A DNA stretch of 64,000 bases. Source: Fasciola hepatica (Eukaryota > Platyhelminthes > Trematoda > Plagiorchiida > Fasciolidae). The notes below the pieces were generated by a model. The model was given only the letters and a program-made list of their open reading frames with translations, did no database searches and was not told the origin of the DNA. This document shows positions 34,980 to 48,400 of the stretch, piece by piece. The stretch lies in contig CANUEZ040000103.1 of the NCBI GenBank assembly GCA_948099385.1, positions 8,604,501-8,668,500 of the forward strand, given 5' to 3'. Numbering within the stretch: the stretch's first letter is position 1; every line of letters begins with the position of its first letter. Both the position numbers and the translations under genes were made by a program.

Positions 34980-37175
34980 AGTCAGCGAAAACGTTTCCGG
35001 CAGCTTAGTGCAGCTTCATTCCGTTGAGGTTGATCAATAAAGGTCTCCGATAACGGGTAAAAGTTATCGGTTATCGGAGTTCGAATTTCTGGCTGAAGAT
35101 ATAGGTATTATTCGAAACAGGCTTCCTAAACAAGATTCTGGATTCTAGTCCTGGAAAATAACGCTGCACCAAGCTCCAAACAGCGAGAAGCCGGTTGCAG
35201 TTGTGTCTCATGCAGACATATCCAAGATGGCCGAAGCCGCAAACAGGAAAACAGTATTTCAAAATGATCTAATTGTCAGTACCAGCCACAACCATAATGA
35301 CCAATCGCAAGCCGTCACGTATGGGGAAGGTAAGTCCGTGCGTCAGTCGTCAAAACGGAAATCCATTTTGACACCCAAGAACATAGTCAATGACGATTTA
35401 GAAATTTCAGGGGACCAACTGCACTCAGAGACTTTCAGAATGTTCAAAATTACGACGTCCATAACATACAAGACAAATTTTAAAACATGACTACTACAAG
35501 TGGACTGCTCGCCCATCCGTCAGGACGTTTACAGTGTCTTAAAAAGCAATGAACCAAACGTGGACTTAGACGAGGAAATTCAATGAGTCCAATGTGGAAC
35601 CCACGGACGATGGACACATTTCCGGTGTACGGCATTCCATAACGAGGAGGACTACCGTTGCGTGCACTGCATGGCCAATTGACACCGACTTCGCAACACG
35701 TGAACGAACCCAAATCCCTTTTCAGGGCCACGCCATTCTGATTACCTCTTCCGTTGTTGATTTCATCATATGTAAACTTAAGCGGTTGGCACATGAGTCT
35801 TCCTCTATGTGCGCAACTCCGGGATGGGGCTGCAATATCTCCGGTTAACATGCAATAGTCACGTGGAATAAGATGGCATTTGTGTGTGTGTGTGACGAAA
35901 ATCGGGGTTTGTTTCAGTTAGTCGTTTGTTAGGCTTGCCTATTCACGCGGTCTTCCTCACGAAGTAGGTTCATTATCTATGATGGATTTAGCCTCCGTAA
36001 TGCACTACTCAAGCAGTTAAACGGGCGGGAATTCTGTTTGGTAACTGTTGATTGATTGGAATATTGATAGGTATGGGTTTCGAGTATACAATTATCATCC
36101 CTTCGATTTCCAATATTTAAAACTGAAAAAAGAGCATCCTTTACTTGGCAATGACGTGAACCAAGCGTAGTAAAATTGGGCAGCGCTGCATCGGATTACG
36201 CTTCCCTGTTGTATACAAGACCAATAGGTTTTTGGCCAGTTTTCCAGCGGTTTTTATTATTACGCCGATCGGTTTTCGAGCGGTTTGTGCCAATCGTTTG
36301 AAATACGGAATGCGCTTTGTCAATTTCTGTCAAGTTTCTCAAATAACGACTTACGATGCTCATTTCTATCTCCCGATTTTTCGAATAATCGTCCTTATTT
36401 TCCCCCTTTTGAGGTAATAAAATAGGGCGATCTATACTATGTATTTCAGAGCGTTTCGATGGAGGTAATCTATATGCTTGAATAAAGCGCCAACTAAGCA
36501 ATGCATATTACTTCGCTCGTCAATTTCCTTCGTATCAATTCATTGGTGATTCTTGTAAAACGGGTACAAAACAAACCGATCGAAAACCGGTGTTACGAAC
36601 GGGGTGGGTGCTTCAACGGACGTGATTCACAAGATATATCGTTCAACAATAATAGGCACTGACGCTGTTCTGCTGACTTTTCATAGCGTCATTGGATGGA
36701 GAAGATGACAGCGTTCTCGATACAAGCAGCGAGCCACCGTAAGCCAGGTATGCCATCGACACATGATTCGATGAGCAAAAGCATCATGGTAATAATAAAA
36801 TCTTATGCTGGTCATTAGCTAAAACACACATGCATAGCTGTGCGTGATCATAGCTAGATGTATGTAACAAACTAGTTGCTTACTTATCGAATAAATGTCT
36901 AATAATGGACCACACACAGCACGAGGGAGGATCAGCATAATGAAAAATTTAGGTCTTCCTTTTATAGCCAGATATAATCAGTTTTAACTGGTAAACTACC
37001 ACCCTTAGTTAGGCAAACCTCTCCGACATACGTTGCAAACGTTCTAACGAAATTTGAGCAGAAATTCCGCATAACAGTTATAGTTTTTCTTTCCTATAAT
37101 ACACAACAAAAATATAGCGATGCACAGGAAATACTTGGCATGAATAACGTAATAACATGACGTCTATTATAATTA

Positions 37176-37177
<2 letters not shown>
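34980..37177. other. No recognisable gene
   Basis: Frames 35203-35490 (plus), 35480-35851 (minus) and 36141-36501 (minus) are open for 60-123 codons without familiar motifs. A 'cggttatcgg' short repeat lies at 35045-35078. Confidence 0.5.

Positions 37178-37229
<52 letters not shown>
37178..37229. repeat. (TA)n microsatellite, 52 bp
   Basis: Perfect alternating AT. A looser TATG/TATA-rich run occurs at about 37795-37850. Confidence 0.97.
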
Positions 37230-37231
<2 letters not shown>

Positions 37232-40200
37232 AAACGATGTTCCATTTAAACCTCATTTAGATTACAGCAAACAATAGTAATTCACCTTTATCAACCACGA
37301 ACGCCGACCGTATTACTTTCACAGTACTAGAATAATTACAAAAACCAAATCACCCGCTTGTGACGGACAATAGGAACCACCGTACCTCACACCTCAGTAC
37401 TGGACTAAATCAGTCTTACCGTCTGACTGATCCGGGTGAGGACATCTGAAAGTCGACCGATATACATGAGAGGGGCTAGAAATTGACAAAAGAAACTGCA
37501 GTAGCAGGAGATGATGGAGAAAAACGTGAGATGCACTGCAATGGATTAGATAGCAATGAAACATTGGTACTCCGTAAACGATGGTCGGTGGACAGGGCAC
37601 AAAACTCGTTGTAAAACAGAGAGCGAGCGATGCAATACGTAAAGGGTGGATCGGATGACAAGAGTGATTTGGAAGGATTGGATGCGGTAGATATGGGCAC
37701 AGATGTAGAAGGAATAGACGCATACCATGAAGGTTAGCGGTATGATAGCACGAGAAATGGCCGGTGAGGAACTGCAAGATGCAGAGCGAATGCATATGTA
37801 CATATATACGTATAAATAAGTATATGTATATATGTATATATGTATATATAAGAGGAGCAGGAGCAATAACAATGGAGTCCTAGAAAAAAATATCAGTTAC
37901 TGGGAGGTGCAAGTAAGGTTAGATCGAATGTTTATATAATTAAATTTAAAATATCGGAGTGAGTTCTCTTCATGACAGTTGAACATGACGGATCAACAGA
38001 GAGAGAGAGATGGAGAAAGAGAGTGTGAGACGAAGAGAAAAGAATTCGGATACACAGAAGTGATGACGACTGTAAAGAGTAGTTCACAAAAGAGGGAAGA
38101 TGAAGGAAAGTATCAAGGAGAACAGCTAAGAATGGATCTAATAATCTGACTGATGTAGGTAAAACATGTAGCGACGGTGGAGAATGGGAGAAGGGTTATT
38201 AAATGGACTTACATTATTCTGCGAGAAGATCATGGTGATGGAAATGGCTAGGCAGTGCAGAGCGAATAACGATACATAGCGGAGAAAGGTACCTGGGAGG
38301 TGAGACTGTTTGTAGTGCAAAGATGCAGCAGCTGTGACGGCGAACAGTGTAGGAGAGAAATAAGCAAAAGGAGTACCAGGGGAATCGGGCAATGGAAAAT
38401 CAAACAGATTGAAACTGTAGGTGAAAACCATGACGTAACAATGATTTTACATTAGATGGAACGTGAAAAAAGCAGAACAACATGAAAGGCATACAGAAAA
38501 CGCCTGTGGCAAGAAATATACGAAACAAGAGTTGGGAGCACGGACCAAAAGGACAGGCGAGACATAACCATCAAGATCGTCTTACTACAGGAGAAACACG
38601 AAAAAAGGCTAGGAAGAACAAAACACCAGGACAGGTAAACCGGTGAATGAACACAACGCACAAAAAATAAATGCGCTTCGGATTTGGGGACATGAAACTG
38701 GAGAGCTGCGTGCCTGCAGGCAATTGTACAAGTGGATGAAACTGGACGATGCTAATCGGGGCACTGCCTAATGGCAAGATCCACAGAGGAATCGCGAAGT
38801 CAGGAAAGGAAAATACAGTGTTGATGATTAAATGATAAATGTGGCTGTAAGAGGAGCAAAGTTTGGAATCGCGAGTTCCAATATGAGAATTGCTCATGGG
38901 TGCTGGCGGAACTGCTGCGTAGTGGCATTAGGAAATAGCGTGATGTATATATACAAAGCGAGAAACACGTCCAAAGTTGCGGGTACTTTAGACCAATCCT
39001 GTAGAGGAGCTCTGAACTGGTAGCAGACATTTGTTTGGAATTAAGTAGTCACGTATTGGTTGGGCAATTGAGTCAACGAAGTAGCAGACAAATCATCTCT
39101 GATCGGGGTGTCATCAGAGCAGAGGCCGCATAGTATAACATCGGCAAGCTGGTTAAGGGTTTTGCGACGAACCCAAAAAGGTTGAAACTGAGAAAGGTGG
39201 GGTCGGCGAGCATATGTAGAGAGCTCGGGCGGCGTGATATCACTGCGCACTGGTTCAGATACACAGACTGAAGGCTACTTCAGAAGCTTGGGGTTTCCCA
39301 TACTCAGGGCCGGGTCTAGGCTGTTATCAGAAGGGGGCAGACAGCATTAGCCCAAGATCTTTCCTGCCGGAAGTTTTTCCGTATTTTACAGAAAAGTGAG
39401 AGGGCCGATTTACACTGCAGAGTGAAATTCCCATTTCTCCTTGACCCGCCTTTCTGTACACGTGGCCCAAGGGGTCCAAGACTGATAGGGCAGGCTGCTT
39501 TCCTTTATTCTGAGATTGGCACGGACTAAATTTCACAACCTTCGGGGGTGTTGCTGCCTCAAGCTGTGAAAGGAAAGGAAAAGGAATGAAACAAGCACTC
39601 AGATAATGGCAACATTCGTGGGGCTATCACTTGACTGCTTGCTTCTGCCAATAACAGAATCGGACGGGTTCCAGTATATACGCGAGCTATCTGAAGACTG
39701 CGTCGCCGATTATGATATGCTGGGTAACTTCATGGGCGTGATTATGTTGGTGGAAAAGTACCACCACTGGTTTCGCAGAGGTTGGCCGCCAGCTACTGCT
39801 GAAGCAATGGGTGACTGACACAGATAAATCAATGAGCTTCAGCCTGAAGTTGTACACTGAAAATGAGAACTGAAGAGTTGTGAAGATCTTAGGATTCAGT
39901 ATACCGATAATTGGTAAATTATGGCGACGACTGTTTTTGCAGAAATTCAGGTATAGATAACGGTGAAACAACTTGATCAGTTGTGAGTATTTTGCGTAGA
40001 GGAATAAAACGCTGTATAAAGAACAGATTGATGAAGAAGAACTATTTCAAACCCACAAGCATCAGGCATACTACAGAGTCAAAGTCAGGTGACGTCTACC
40101 TGATAGGCATTATTATAACGGAGCTTTGAACTGGAATTTCCATTGCGGGCTAAGTATACGTATTCAAATTAGAGTGTAAAACAGCAAGGTCTGATGAGGA

Positions 40201-40233
40201 GAAGAAATGTGAGCAGAGCATATACATGAAAGA
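37230..40233. other. Purine-rich plus strand, no recognisable gene
   Basis: From about 37400 to 39030 the plus strand is markedly rich in A and G, including a GAGAGA run near 38000. The minus strand therefore shows many overlapping open frames rich in Ser, Leu, Cys and Phe (e.g. 37394-37872, 38138-38431, 38571-38897). None looks like a real protein. 39041-40130 has only anonymous frames. A 25-bp stretch at 39031-39055 resembles the 5' body of the SINE-like family and may be a remnant. Confidence 0.45.
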
Positions 40234-40260
40234 ATATATATATATATATATATATATATA
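40234..40260. repeat. (TA)n microsatellite, 27 bp, at the broken 3' end of a CR1-like element
   Basis: Perfect AT alternation that directly abuts the last readable codons of CR1-like element 2. Confidence 0.95.
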
Positions 40261-42460
40261 CTGATCAGGGGGCAGTATTCCAACAGCGACCTATCGTGTG
40301 TCTTCAATATCAGAAGCTTGCTCTCCTGAGTATGGTATGTTCTGAGGATAAGTGCGATCATCTTTCATGCCTTGCCAATATGGGTTAGTGCTTCTTCATG
40401 GAAGTCAAAGGACTAGGAATGGTGCAAGCCCAGATCTCTTACCAAGTGGGTAGCGGGAATTGGCAGACCGGTTTGTGAGAGAGCCAGGTGGAAAGTAGCA
40501 GTTGTACGACGGAAAAGAGCCCTTAGCTGCCGAAAACGTCATCAGCCATTGAGTACACCATTCACCAAGGCACTTCAAATCTGACTGAATATCACTTAGA
40601 GCTGAGTTCAGGGTGCTCGACACAAACGTAAAGACTAGCTTTATGTCGTCAACAAAGAAGAATGTCACGCCACGCAGCACTACTTGAAAGACGTCATTTA
40701 AGTACATAAGAAATCAGAGAGGGCATGGAACGCTACCCTGTACGACTCCATTGGTAATCTGTTTGGGCTGAGACTATGCCCCATTGACGATGATAGTTTG
40801 AGAACGTTCGGAGTGGTAAGATGATAACCAAGAGATTAAATGGTCGGCAACTCCGTAGGATTTGATTTTTGGCAGTAAGTGGGCGTGAGACGCGCGGTCG
40901 AATGCTTTAGTCATATCGAGAAAGATGACGATGATTGACATGTTGCTGTCGGCACTGGAAGAGGTGAAGTCGAGAAAGTCCATCTGACACGTGAGGCACG
41001 AACGGGGCTTTAGGAACCCATGCTGAGCTGGGTTGAAAAGACTTTGAGAAGTCAGGAAATTTGCAAGCTGATCCTTTACAATCCTCTCCGTGAGCATGGA
41101 AAAAATCAAAGTGTGGTTTATGGGGCGATAGTTCCCTGGATCTCGCAAAGGATCATTTCTGTAGTGTGGAATTACACAGGACACCTTCCACTGGGCCGAG
41201 TAGATTCCGGACGACGTGGATAAAACAAAAGGGTTCAGCAATAGGAGTACTAGGCCAGGTTCCACAAACCAAAATAGGGCAGGTGGAAGGTCATCAGGCT
41301 CCTGACGATAGGGGGTTTGGTGTTGGCTAGGAATTTTCTGATGTTGGCTGTGGTGAATGTTATTATTGATATCGCGTCCTGTGTGAGCATCGGAGAGCAG
41401 AGTGGCGGAGGGTTAGTGTCCGTGATAAGAGGTGAGGCAAAGTAGCAGTCAAAAGCCTCAGCCATATCTTTTGGCGAACCAAGGTGGGTGCCATTTTGGA
41501 TGAGGAATATGATATTGTTTTCAGTGCTGCGCGAGTTGCGATATTTTAGCAGTCTTGAGAGGAGCTTGACAATATGAGTGAGTTTATTCTCGGTTGCTGC
41601 AGAGAGATCACAACAGAGTCGGCTTATTCTGAGCGTCAGAGAGAAATCTTGATTCTTGAGGACTGAGTTCTGGAGCTTACAAATCTTCTGTCGAAGTCTG
41701 TCAATTTTGGTGGTCTTGGCTCTAATATGCCTAACTGTTGGGGTGAGACGGTTTATGAAGGAAAACAACTTGACATAGAACACATCGGCTGCTTCTTGCG
41801 GATCGGATGTGAGGAAGAAGTCAGGTAGGTTTTGTGTGACGGAAACGTTCACTTCAAGGAGGCTATGAGTGAAGACTAAGTCAAGGATATTGTTATGCTT
41901 TGTTGGAGTGGAGACATGCTATGTCCATCTCGCAGCGTAGGTGTCCAGAAGGAAATCGTATAAATGAGAGATGGGAGTCATTGCATCCCAAAAAATACCG
42001 GGAGTGTTAAAGTCTCCTGCTATGATCTTTGGACCTTAAGATAGAGTTGAAATGTGTTCGAAAGCCCCAAAAATATGCGGAAATTCAGAGTATCTGGAAT
42101 AAGTTGCTCGGTGGACGCGTCCAATTAGCAACACGTTTCCAGGAACTTGGACGGAGAGCCAAAGAGAGTCGAGGATACAGTCGAGCACTGGATGGTGGAC
42201 GAGGGTGGTAATAAATTTTTGTTTAGTGCACGTGAGATAACCACCGCCTCGGCGGTTCGCTCTGCTTATTCGACAGGAGTTATAGCCTACCAACGGGACA
42301 ACGTCAGTCTGGGTGTGATCGGCTAACCGTGTTTCTGTCACCAGAACAATGTCAAAGCTAGAAGCAAGTACATATTTCCTTAAGTCAATAATTTTGTTCA
42401 ATCTTGAACGGGAATTCAGCAGCTGAAGGGAAATTCTGCTTGTATTTTTGAGGTTACAGG
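40261..42460 (-). pseudogene. CR1-like non-LTR element 2 (endonuclease plus RT), 3' truncated
   Basis: Minus-strand order: LNKIIDLRKYVLASSFDIVLVTETRL and RRGGGY (endonuclease start, 42250-42420); STLVHHPVLD...SLWLSVQ (about 42130-42200); a GDFN-like block (about 42000-42020); a linker (41250-41850); then RT with DPGNYRPI, NPAQHGFLKPRSC, IVIFLDMTKAFDRASHA (40890-41170) and FFVDDIKLVF (40630-40660; FVDD with both aspartates). The C-terminal motif SLLEYCPLIS runs straight into the (TA)n tract. The tail and 3' UTR are missing. Frameshifts and stops make it inactive. It is a different copy or subfamily from the element at 23.8-26.7 kb. Confidence 0.85.
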
Positions 42461-42463
42461 GCG

Positions 42464-44161
42464 CTAGGTTCCACGTTGAGGCAACGGATGCTTATTAGGG
42501 CCGAGTAAGCTTCTGGCAGCCGTGTTGTCAACCAGGAGGGTGTCAATAGGTGGAGTAGTAACTGGGCTGGGGAGGTCAGCAGGTGTGTTACATGGTAGTG
42601 ATCTGTAGGGTACGGAGTGGTCGCCATTATAGGAAGCCTGGTTGTAGGGTATCACGTCTAAGGAGACATCAGAAGGGTGACTGCCGTAGGATGCATGTTG
42701 GGTGAGACACTCTGGAAGTTTAACGGGGAGCAGCACTGGATGCAGCGGTGGGTGGGTTGCGCCGGATAAACGATTAAGAGCTAGGAGAGCGCCTTTGGAG
42801 ACTTTGAAGGGAAACTATGATAAAATCGAGAGGGATTATTATTAGGGGCGATAGTGGGTCGGTATGGGGGCGGAAATTTGCGTTAGGAATACGGTCGGAG
42901 GCCACTAAACACTCAAATTCTAGCAGAGATTACCGTTGGATGCTGAGGTGATCTATTAACGCGGGATAATAGATCTGGAGGTGGGCATGGTGACTCTAGG
43001 TAAGACCTTTGGAGAAAATCACGTATAAATCGGGGGAGAGTTATTAGGGATGCAAGTGGGTCAGTATGGGGGTGGAGGTCAGTAATGGGGAGCACACATG
43101 GTTTAGATAGCGACCTTGTGAATAGGGTGACGATTGGCAGGTTGTGTCGGATTGGAGTGAGACTGGTATAACGTTATGGATAGAGATTTTTGAGGGGGTG
43201 GAGAAGTAGCGAAAGGTCTGCTGATGGAAGGGGCCTTGGCATGGAGGGTCAGTTGGCATAGGGTGCAATGGGGTCAAAGCACAATACGGCGATGTTGGGT
43301 GCTGAAGGAGCAGAGGATGTTGAAGTCGCTGAGGGGTAAAATGGGGTACACCATGGAACGGAAAAGGCTAAGGCGCGGGCCACATGTTGTGGTATCGGTT
43401 GGCAACCATACAGGTAACTCGTCCTGCGTGAATCGGGTTTGGTAGAGCTAACGATGGGGGCGGTGAACTTGGTGGAAAATTAAAGATGTGGTACTGCATC
43501 TGTAGACGTGATGAGGGCGGCGTCTGAGATGACGGATGTGGCATGTAGCAGTTGGGTATGCAGATCTCCAGGGGGGAAAATAGATGCGCCGGTATACTAG
43601 TGCCAGAATGAGCGACACGATTTCGTAAGAACGGTGGTGGTGGAGTACGCAGATGGGTAATAGGCTGGTTAGCTGGAGAGCGAGAGGTCATAAGTCGACC
43701 GTCCATTTAAGTTGGGAGTGTGATGATGTCAGTGCAAAGAAGGTCTTGGCCATTAGGAGCAACATGTGACGGGGGTGACGTTGTGACCGAAGTACTAGGA
43801 GATAACGTTGTAGCTTGCTGGTCAGTGCGGGTTGACCCGTTAGAATCTGGCGGTTTGTTGGCTCGTTTGACGGATGGACCAGGACGTGAATGGCTGCTGG
43901 CTGAGAAAGTGGAGAGGGGCTGCAATGCTCGGCTGTGGGTAAACAATGGTGGAGACTTAAGTGCAACATGGAGCTTTTGGAGGGACGTTGGGGTGTTGGA
44001 GGCGAACGGACAAAATCTAGGTCCATATTTAGCGCTGGTGCACCGGTCAGCAGAAGTGGTGACGAGTTATTGACGGCGGAAAATTCTTCATGAGGATTGA
44101 GTGGCACTGGATCAGAGGTGAGTGGAAGTACTTGGTTGCCGGCAATCGATCTAAGGACCAC
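42464..44161 (-). other. Pro-rich upstream region of CR1-like element 2 (possible ORF1)
   Basis: A run of minus-strand frames (42464-42736, 43044-43277, 43368-43706, 43688-44161) is rich in Pro, Ser and His, with no recognisable domain. They lie just upstream of the endonuclease in the same orientation, where ORF1 is expected. They are probably one frame broken by indels. Confidence 0.45.
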
Positions 44162-44261
44162 CCCTTGTGGCAGGGCTTTGTCAGGAGTAAGTTTTATGTT
44201 TAAATGAAGCGGATTTTGCGATAGACGCTCTGTTTCTAAAGCATCCTATGACAGCGCCCAC

Positions 44262-44575
44262 TTCTGGGCTGTCAATGTGGGACGACATCTGAACAAGCTC
44301 AACTTGGTCGTTCGGATCAGCACGGACGGGAATGGGGCAGAGAAGTGCTACCACACACGCGATCGCGGTGAATAACCCCGTGTTCACACAATGGGTGCGA
44401 TGAAGAACGAGCACCGCTGATGAGCTTTAACCAAGCGAAACTCCGCTCTGGTGCTTCCGAGTGCACGTTGGTCAGATAACCTGAGGTTTGTGAGTGAAAC
44501 ATGGAGTCCGATGGACAGTCAACCAAAGAAACAATAATCAACCACACACCGCACTCATAACCCATTTCCTGATCT
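44262..44575 (+). repeat. SINE-like family copy c
   Basis: Starts at 'gggctgtcaatgtgggacgacatctg', includes 'cacggacggg' and a degenerate tRNA-like middle, then 'caccgctgatgagct', 'ggtgcttccgagtgcacg', 'tcagataacctgagg', 'gtccgatggacagtca' and a tail 'caaccacacaccgcactc'. The 5'-most 100 bp are missing. It is followed within about 40 bp by copy d in the same orientation. Confidence 0.82.
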
Positions 44576-44605
44576 ACAAACGAAATGCGTAGCACGTTCA
44601 AAAGC

Positions 44606-44890
44606 ATGGGTAATTTGGCCCCATCTTGTGGAGAAGACCCAATTTAGTGGGAAGCATTCGCTTGGAATTAAGTGGTCACTTACCGTGTCTCCTTTTGAAG
44701 CTGTTGGGAATTTATGACTGTCGATGTGGGACGACATCTGCACAACCTTATCTTGATTATTCGGATGAGGACGGACGGGAGTGTGATGGCTCAGTTGTAA
44801 TACGTACGCGCTAGATGTGTTGGGGCTGGATTTCAATCATGGGTGTTGTGGATCATACTCACCACCATTGAGCTCCAACAATCTGGGGAA
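44606..44890 (+). repeat. SINE-like family copy d (5' body and middle)
   Basis: Starts 'ttggccccatcttgtggag', then 'gcttggaattaagtggtcac', 'gtgggacgacatctgcac', 'ggatgaggacggacggg' and a degraded tRNA-like middle, ending soon after 'caccattgagctccaacaa'. The 3' third is missing. Confidence 0.82.
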
Positions 44891-45338
44891 TCTTGTCTCT
44901 TACCTGTGATGTCAATAGTGATCGGAAAACGTTTGTTCTTGTCATTTCTATTTCAAACTGTATTCAACTAAATGAAATATCACTAGCTAGACCCATTCAC
45001 GTAAATAAGTGTGTTTCATAGAAATATTTACTCAATGGAAGTAATAGCAGATGTAATTCTATAGTGAATTGACTCATCGTGAATATTTTGCAATGGCCCA
45101 ACAAAGTAACGGAAATTTGTTCACCTCGCAGTTATCTATCTCAGGTTCAAACTTAAGCGGGATGCCGAAAAATGTACATTTCAGTTGGTTCCTAACATGA
45201 ATGAAACAGCTGTACAGTTATTCTTTTCATCGCTGTGGTGAACGCTTGGCTTTGATACTACTTACTGGATTATTTCATATTTGTCATCATTTATAAATAG
45301 CGACAAATCCGTTAGTGTTTATTCGCGTTAGAAATTCC
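44891..45338. other. No recognisable gene
   Basis: AT-rich sequence between the SINE-like copy and the tRNA-like repeat. Nothing noticed. Confidence 0.5.
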
Positions 45339-45339
45339 A

Positions 45340-45415
45340 CGCCGCGGGTCGGAATCAAACCGGCGACTCTCCGCATACCGGACAGTTACTCCATCAGATG
45401 AGCTATTGCGGTATG
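45340..45415 (-). repeat. tRNA-derived repeat with Pol III boxes
   Basis: On the minus strand: A-box TAGCTCATCTGATGG, D-stem GCTC...GAGT, a plausible anticodon hairpin (tccgg...cgga), and B-box CGGTTTGATTCCG. The acceptor stem does not pair well, so this looks like a SINE head or tRNA pseudogene, not a functional tRNA. Confidence 0.55.
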
Positions 45416-48400
45416 GCCAGTCAGACGCAAATCACAGATGAAAACCCTGTATTGTGCAGCCAGTTGTGCTGTCATTATTATTATCAAGTTGTGAATAAAG
45501 ATGTGATTGCGGATCTATGCTAATGATATGATATTTGTTAGTGACGTTCTCACAGGCTTGTTTAGCTCCACAAGCAAGTTCACGATTCGTAATTGTTTCA
45601 TTTTAGTAATGACCGCTGTAAACTAGTTGCGTAATGATTCATATGGTGTTATTCCCCAACTTCTCACCGACTGATTTAGGCTATATAGCATAGTGCTGAC
45701 GTTTAGCATGGGAAAACCTAGTAACTCTGGGTTTTAGTTCGGGGCTATTTTTAACGTCCCACTAAATCTAATCAGAAGACCTTCTTGCCTTTGAATTAGT
45801 TCCGCTTATGGTTACAAAATGTTTCGTTTATATTAGATACGTGCTAAATATAACCAAAACCACGCGTAACAGCTTACTGTTCTAATGATGCATTTAAAAG
45901 GCCCGTCTGGCTGATTTGTATGGTTGCGCCGGGATTGGCTGATTTGGCTCTGGTTGGTTCAGACAGGTTAACCGCTGATTGGTCCAGTGATCGTTTGACT
46001 GGTCCCAACCCTGTCGGCGGTTCGGTCAGCCGATCACGTGCAGTCTGCTTCACTGAACCAGACAATACGCTAGGCCAATTCCCTCACAGAGAAGAGACTC
46101 GGCGGATATGCACCTCAGCCGATGATTCCCAGCACACTGAAAGTCGTATTTGTAGAGTACTGTTAGGGATTTTCAAAGATGAGCTGGGCGCTGATCCTGC
46201 TTGATGAATTATTATACTTTAAAACATGTCTCATTTGGTGGCAACAAAACAGTCAGTTTCTCTTCGTCAGTTGTACTTCTTTATAATTCTGAGTACAGAA
46301 TTTATATTTTTCGACTACTATTGGCAGACCTGCTTTCACTGACAAGTGCAAGCAGAAGTTCAGCTTATGATTTACGTGAAAGGGAGTTGAGTTTCACAAA
46401 CACACTGGTCGGTCTCATGTCGTATGGCCACGGCTCAGGTATGAACTTCGGAAAAAAATTCATTGGAGCAATGTAAATGGGATTAAATACTACGTTCTTC
46501 TGTAAACTGTTGAGTTTTCAACTAGCAAACACGAGCGGTAAGAAAAGAATAAAAACGACACAAGTCCGACTGTGGATACCAAGATAGCTAAGTGATTCCA
46601 AACATAATCTCGTGTGGCATCACACTGTAAAGTGTACGCGGAATTCGTGAAATGCGTGAATTGTACATATCGTTTATCTACCTCACACCAATTCTTTTGG
46701 ATCAAGTAGATCAAGCACACAATCACACACAGGCCTGGATGAAATGAGTGTGATATGGATCCCACACTTCGGAATTTTACTTAAACCTAATTACAAAGCT
46801 CATGACCAAATCTCCGGAGAGATCGTAAAAGAAAATTGTTGGTGTGAAATGGACTCATGTGGAATTCACATCCTTCATTGTATGTGTAATTGTTATAGCT
46901 CCGTCATCTCCGTCTGGACGATGAATGCTGGTTAGCGAACAAGCGGTGCGAGGGAGGCGGAGACGAACCGCAACTGGATGGAACGAATGCAAGTGAATGT
47001 CTATTTGTTAATCAGCTGACCGATCACGGTTTTCGTTACACTAAGAACGATGATAATGTGGGTGGTGATCCTAAATGAGAAATATGTCCACACGGATCAA
47101 ATTCCAAGTCTGGATTCGTTGAACCACCCGAGAAACAGCGTTCACTAGTGTGTTTGTTGCTGAATTTAGTTAAATTATGGTTTCGATCACAGGTGCAATT
47201 ATCCTAACAGATTGTTGTCTCGTTGTTAGGGACAGCGACTGTTGTGTTGTTGATAACATTTGAGGAGATAATGTTCAAAGAAGTCCGAGTAGGTATAGGA
47301 AAGCGAGTGAGGACAAGACGAGGGGGCGGGAGTGGTCTGTCCAATTTGTGCAAAGCACTACTGACCAGTTGTTCATAGCGTGAGAAGTACAACTTGGAGG
47401 ACTGTAGTTACAAGGAAGTTTATCTCTTGAGTATGAATGATTTTCAGTGTAAATTGTAAAGTGAAGTAACGGTAGTGGGAGATTATTCATGTGGAATGAA
47501 TTGGAGGCACCGCTTTGGGTGGTTTTCGATCCAGTGGAAAACCAGGTGAAGTATAAAAGATCGTGGACAGCTATATCAAATTAAGAAAAATCAGTCATTG
47601 GCGAAACTTAGTGATAATTGTAAGTGATAGAAAGAAGATAACGTGCAAAGATAATTGGGAGGATCAACCTGCGCCGATTCCAAACAAGCCAAATCTACAG
47701 CGGCATCAAATACAAATGGCGTGATCCAAAAGCAGACAACTTTATCGAAGTTTTAACTTCTGAAACATAACAGGTAGCTGAAATACAAGATCACAAAATA
47801 CCTTCCAAAATTGCTTTGGAGCGGCTTCTACTGAGAGGATGAACTAAATTTCAGTGGCTATTTTTTTACGTATAACCACATCCACGTAGTTTCTCTTCTG
47901 AAGAGTTAAGGAATCGTATGGTGAAAGCCATAGATTTTTACCCCCTCAATCTGACCTAACAGTCAAGTAATAGGGCGCTAGATAAATGCAGTGAAACAAT
48001 TTATGCGCTTCTCATTGATTCAATTACACAGTGATTTGAGACAGTCAAATGTAAATGGCATTATGCAGATTAGTTTTGGTAGAATTCATCTTAACAAATA
48101 GGCCTTTCTGTGATCTGAGCTGGGTTCCGCAAAGATAATAGTGATCATTTTATAGACTAAACTTAATGAAATCCAAGATTCGGAGAGGCATTGCTCGTGC
48201 CCTTCACTGCTCTGTTAGCTCTCTATACCAATTCCCAAAATATACACACTACATGACTAATAGTCATCCAGCTGGTTTTGCTTATGTTTGTGCTTGGGAC
48301 GTGGGTTTGGTACACTGTGCACCTCACCGATCCCATCTTCAGCGAGTTTTCAGAAAGTCGTCACTAATGAGACTACAAAAATCATTTTACTCCTATTGCT

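Noticed and set aside
45903..46030. Minisatellite of 'tgattggtcc' units
   Set aside because: Spacing is irregular and the unit is too diverged to define.
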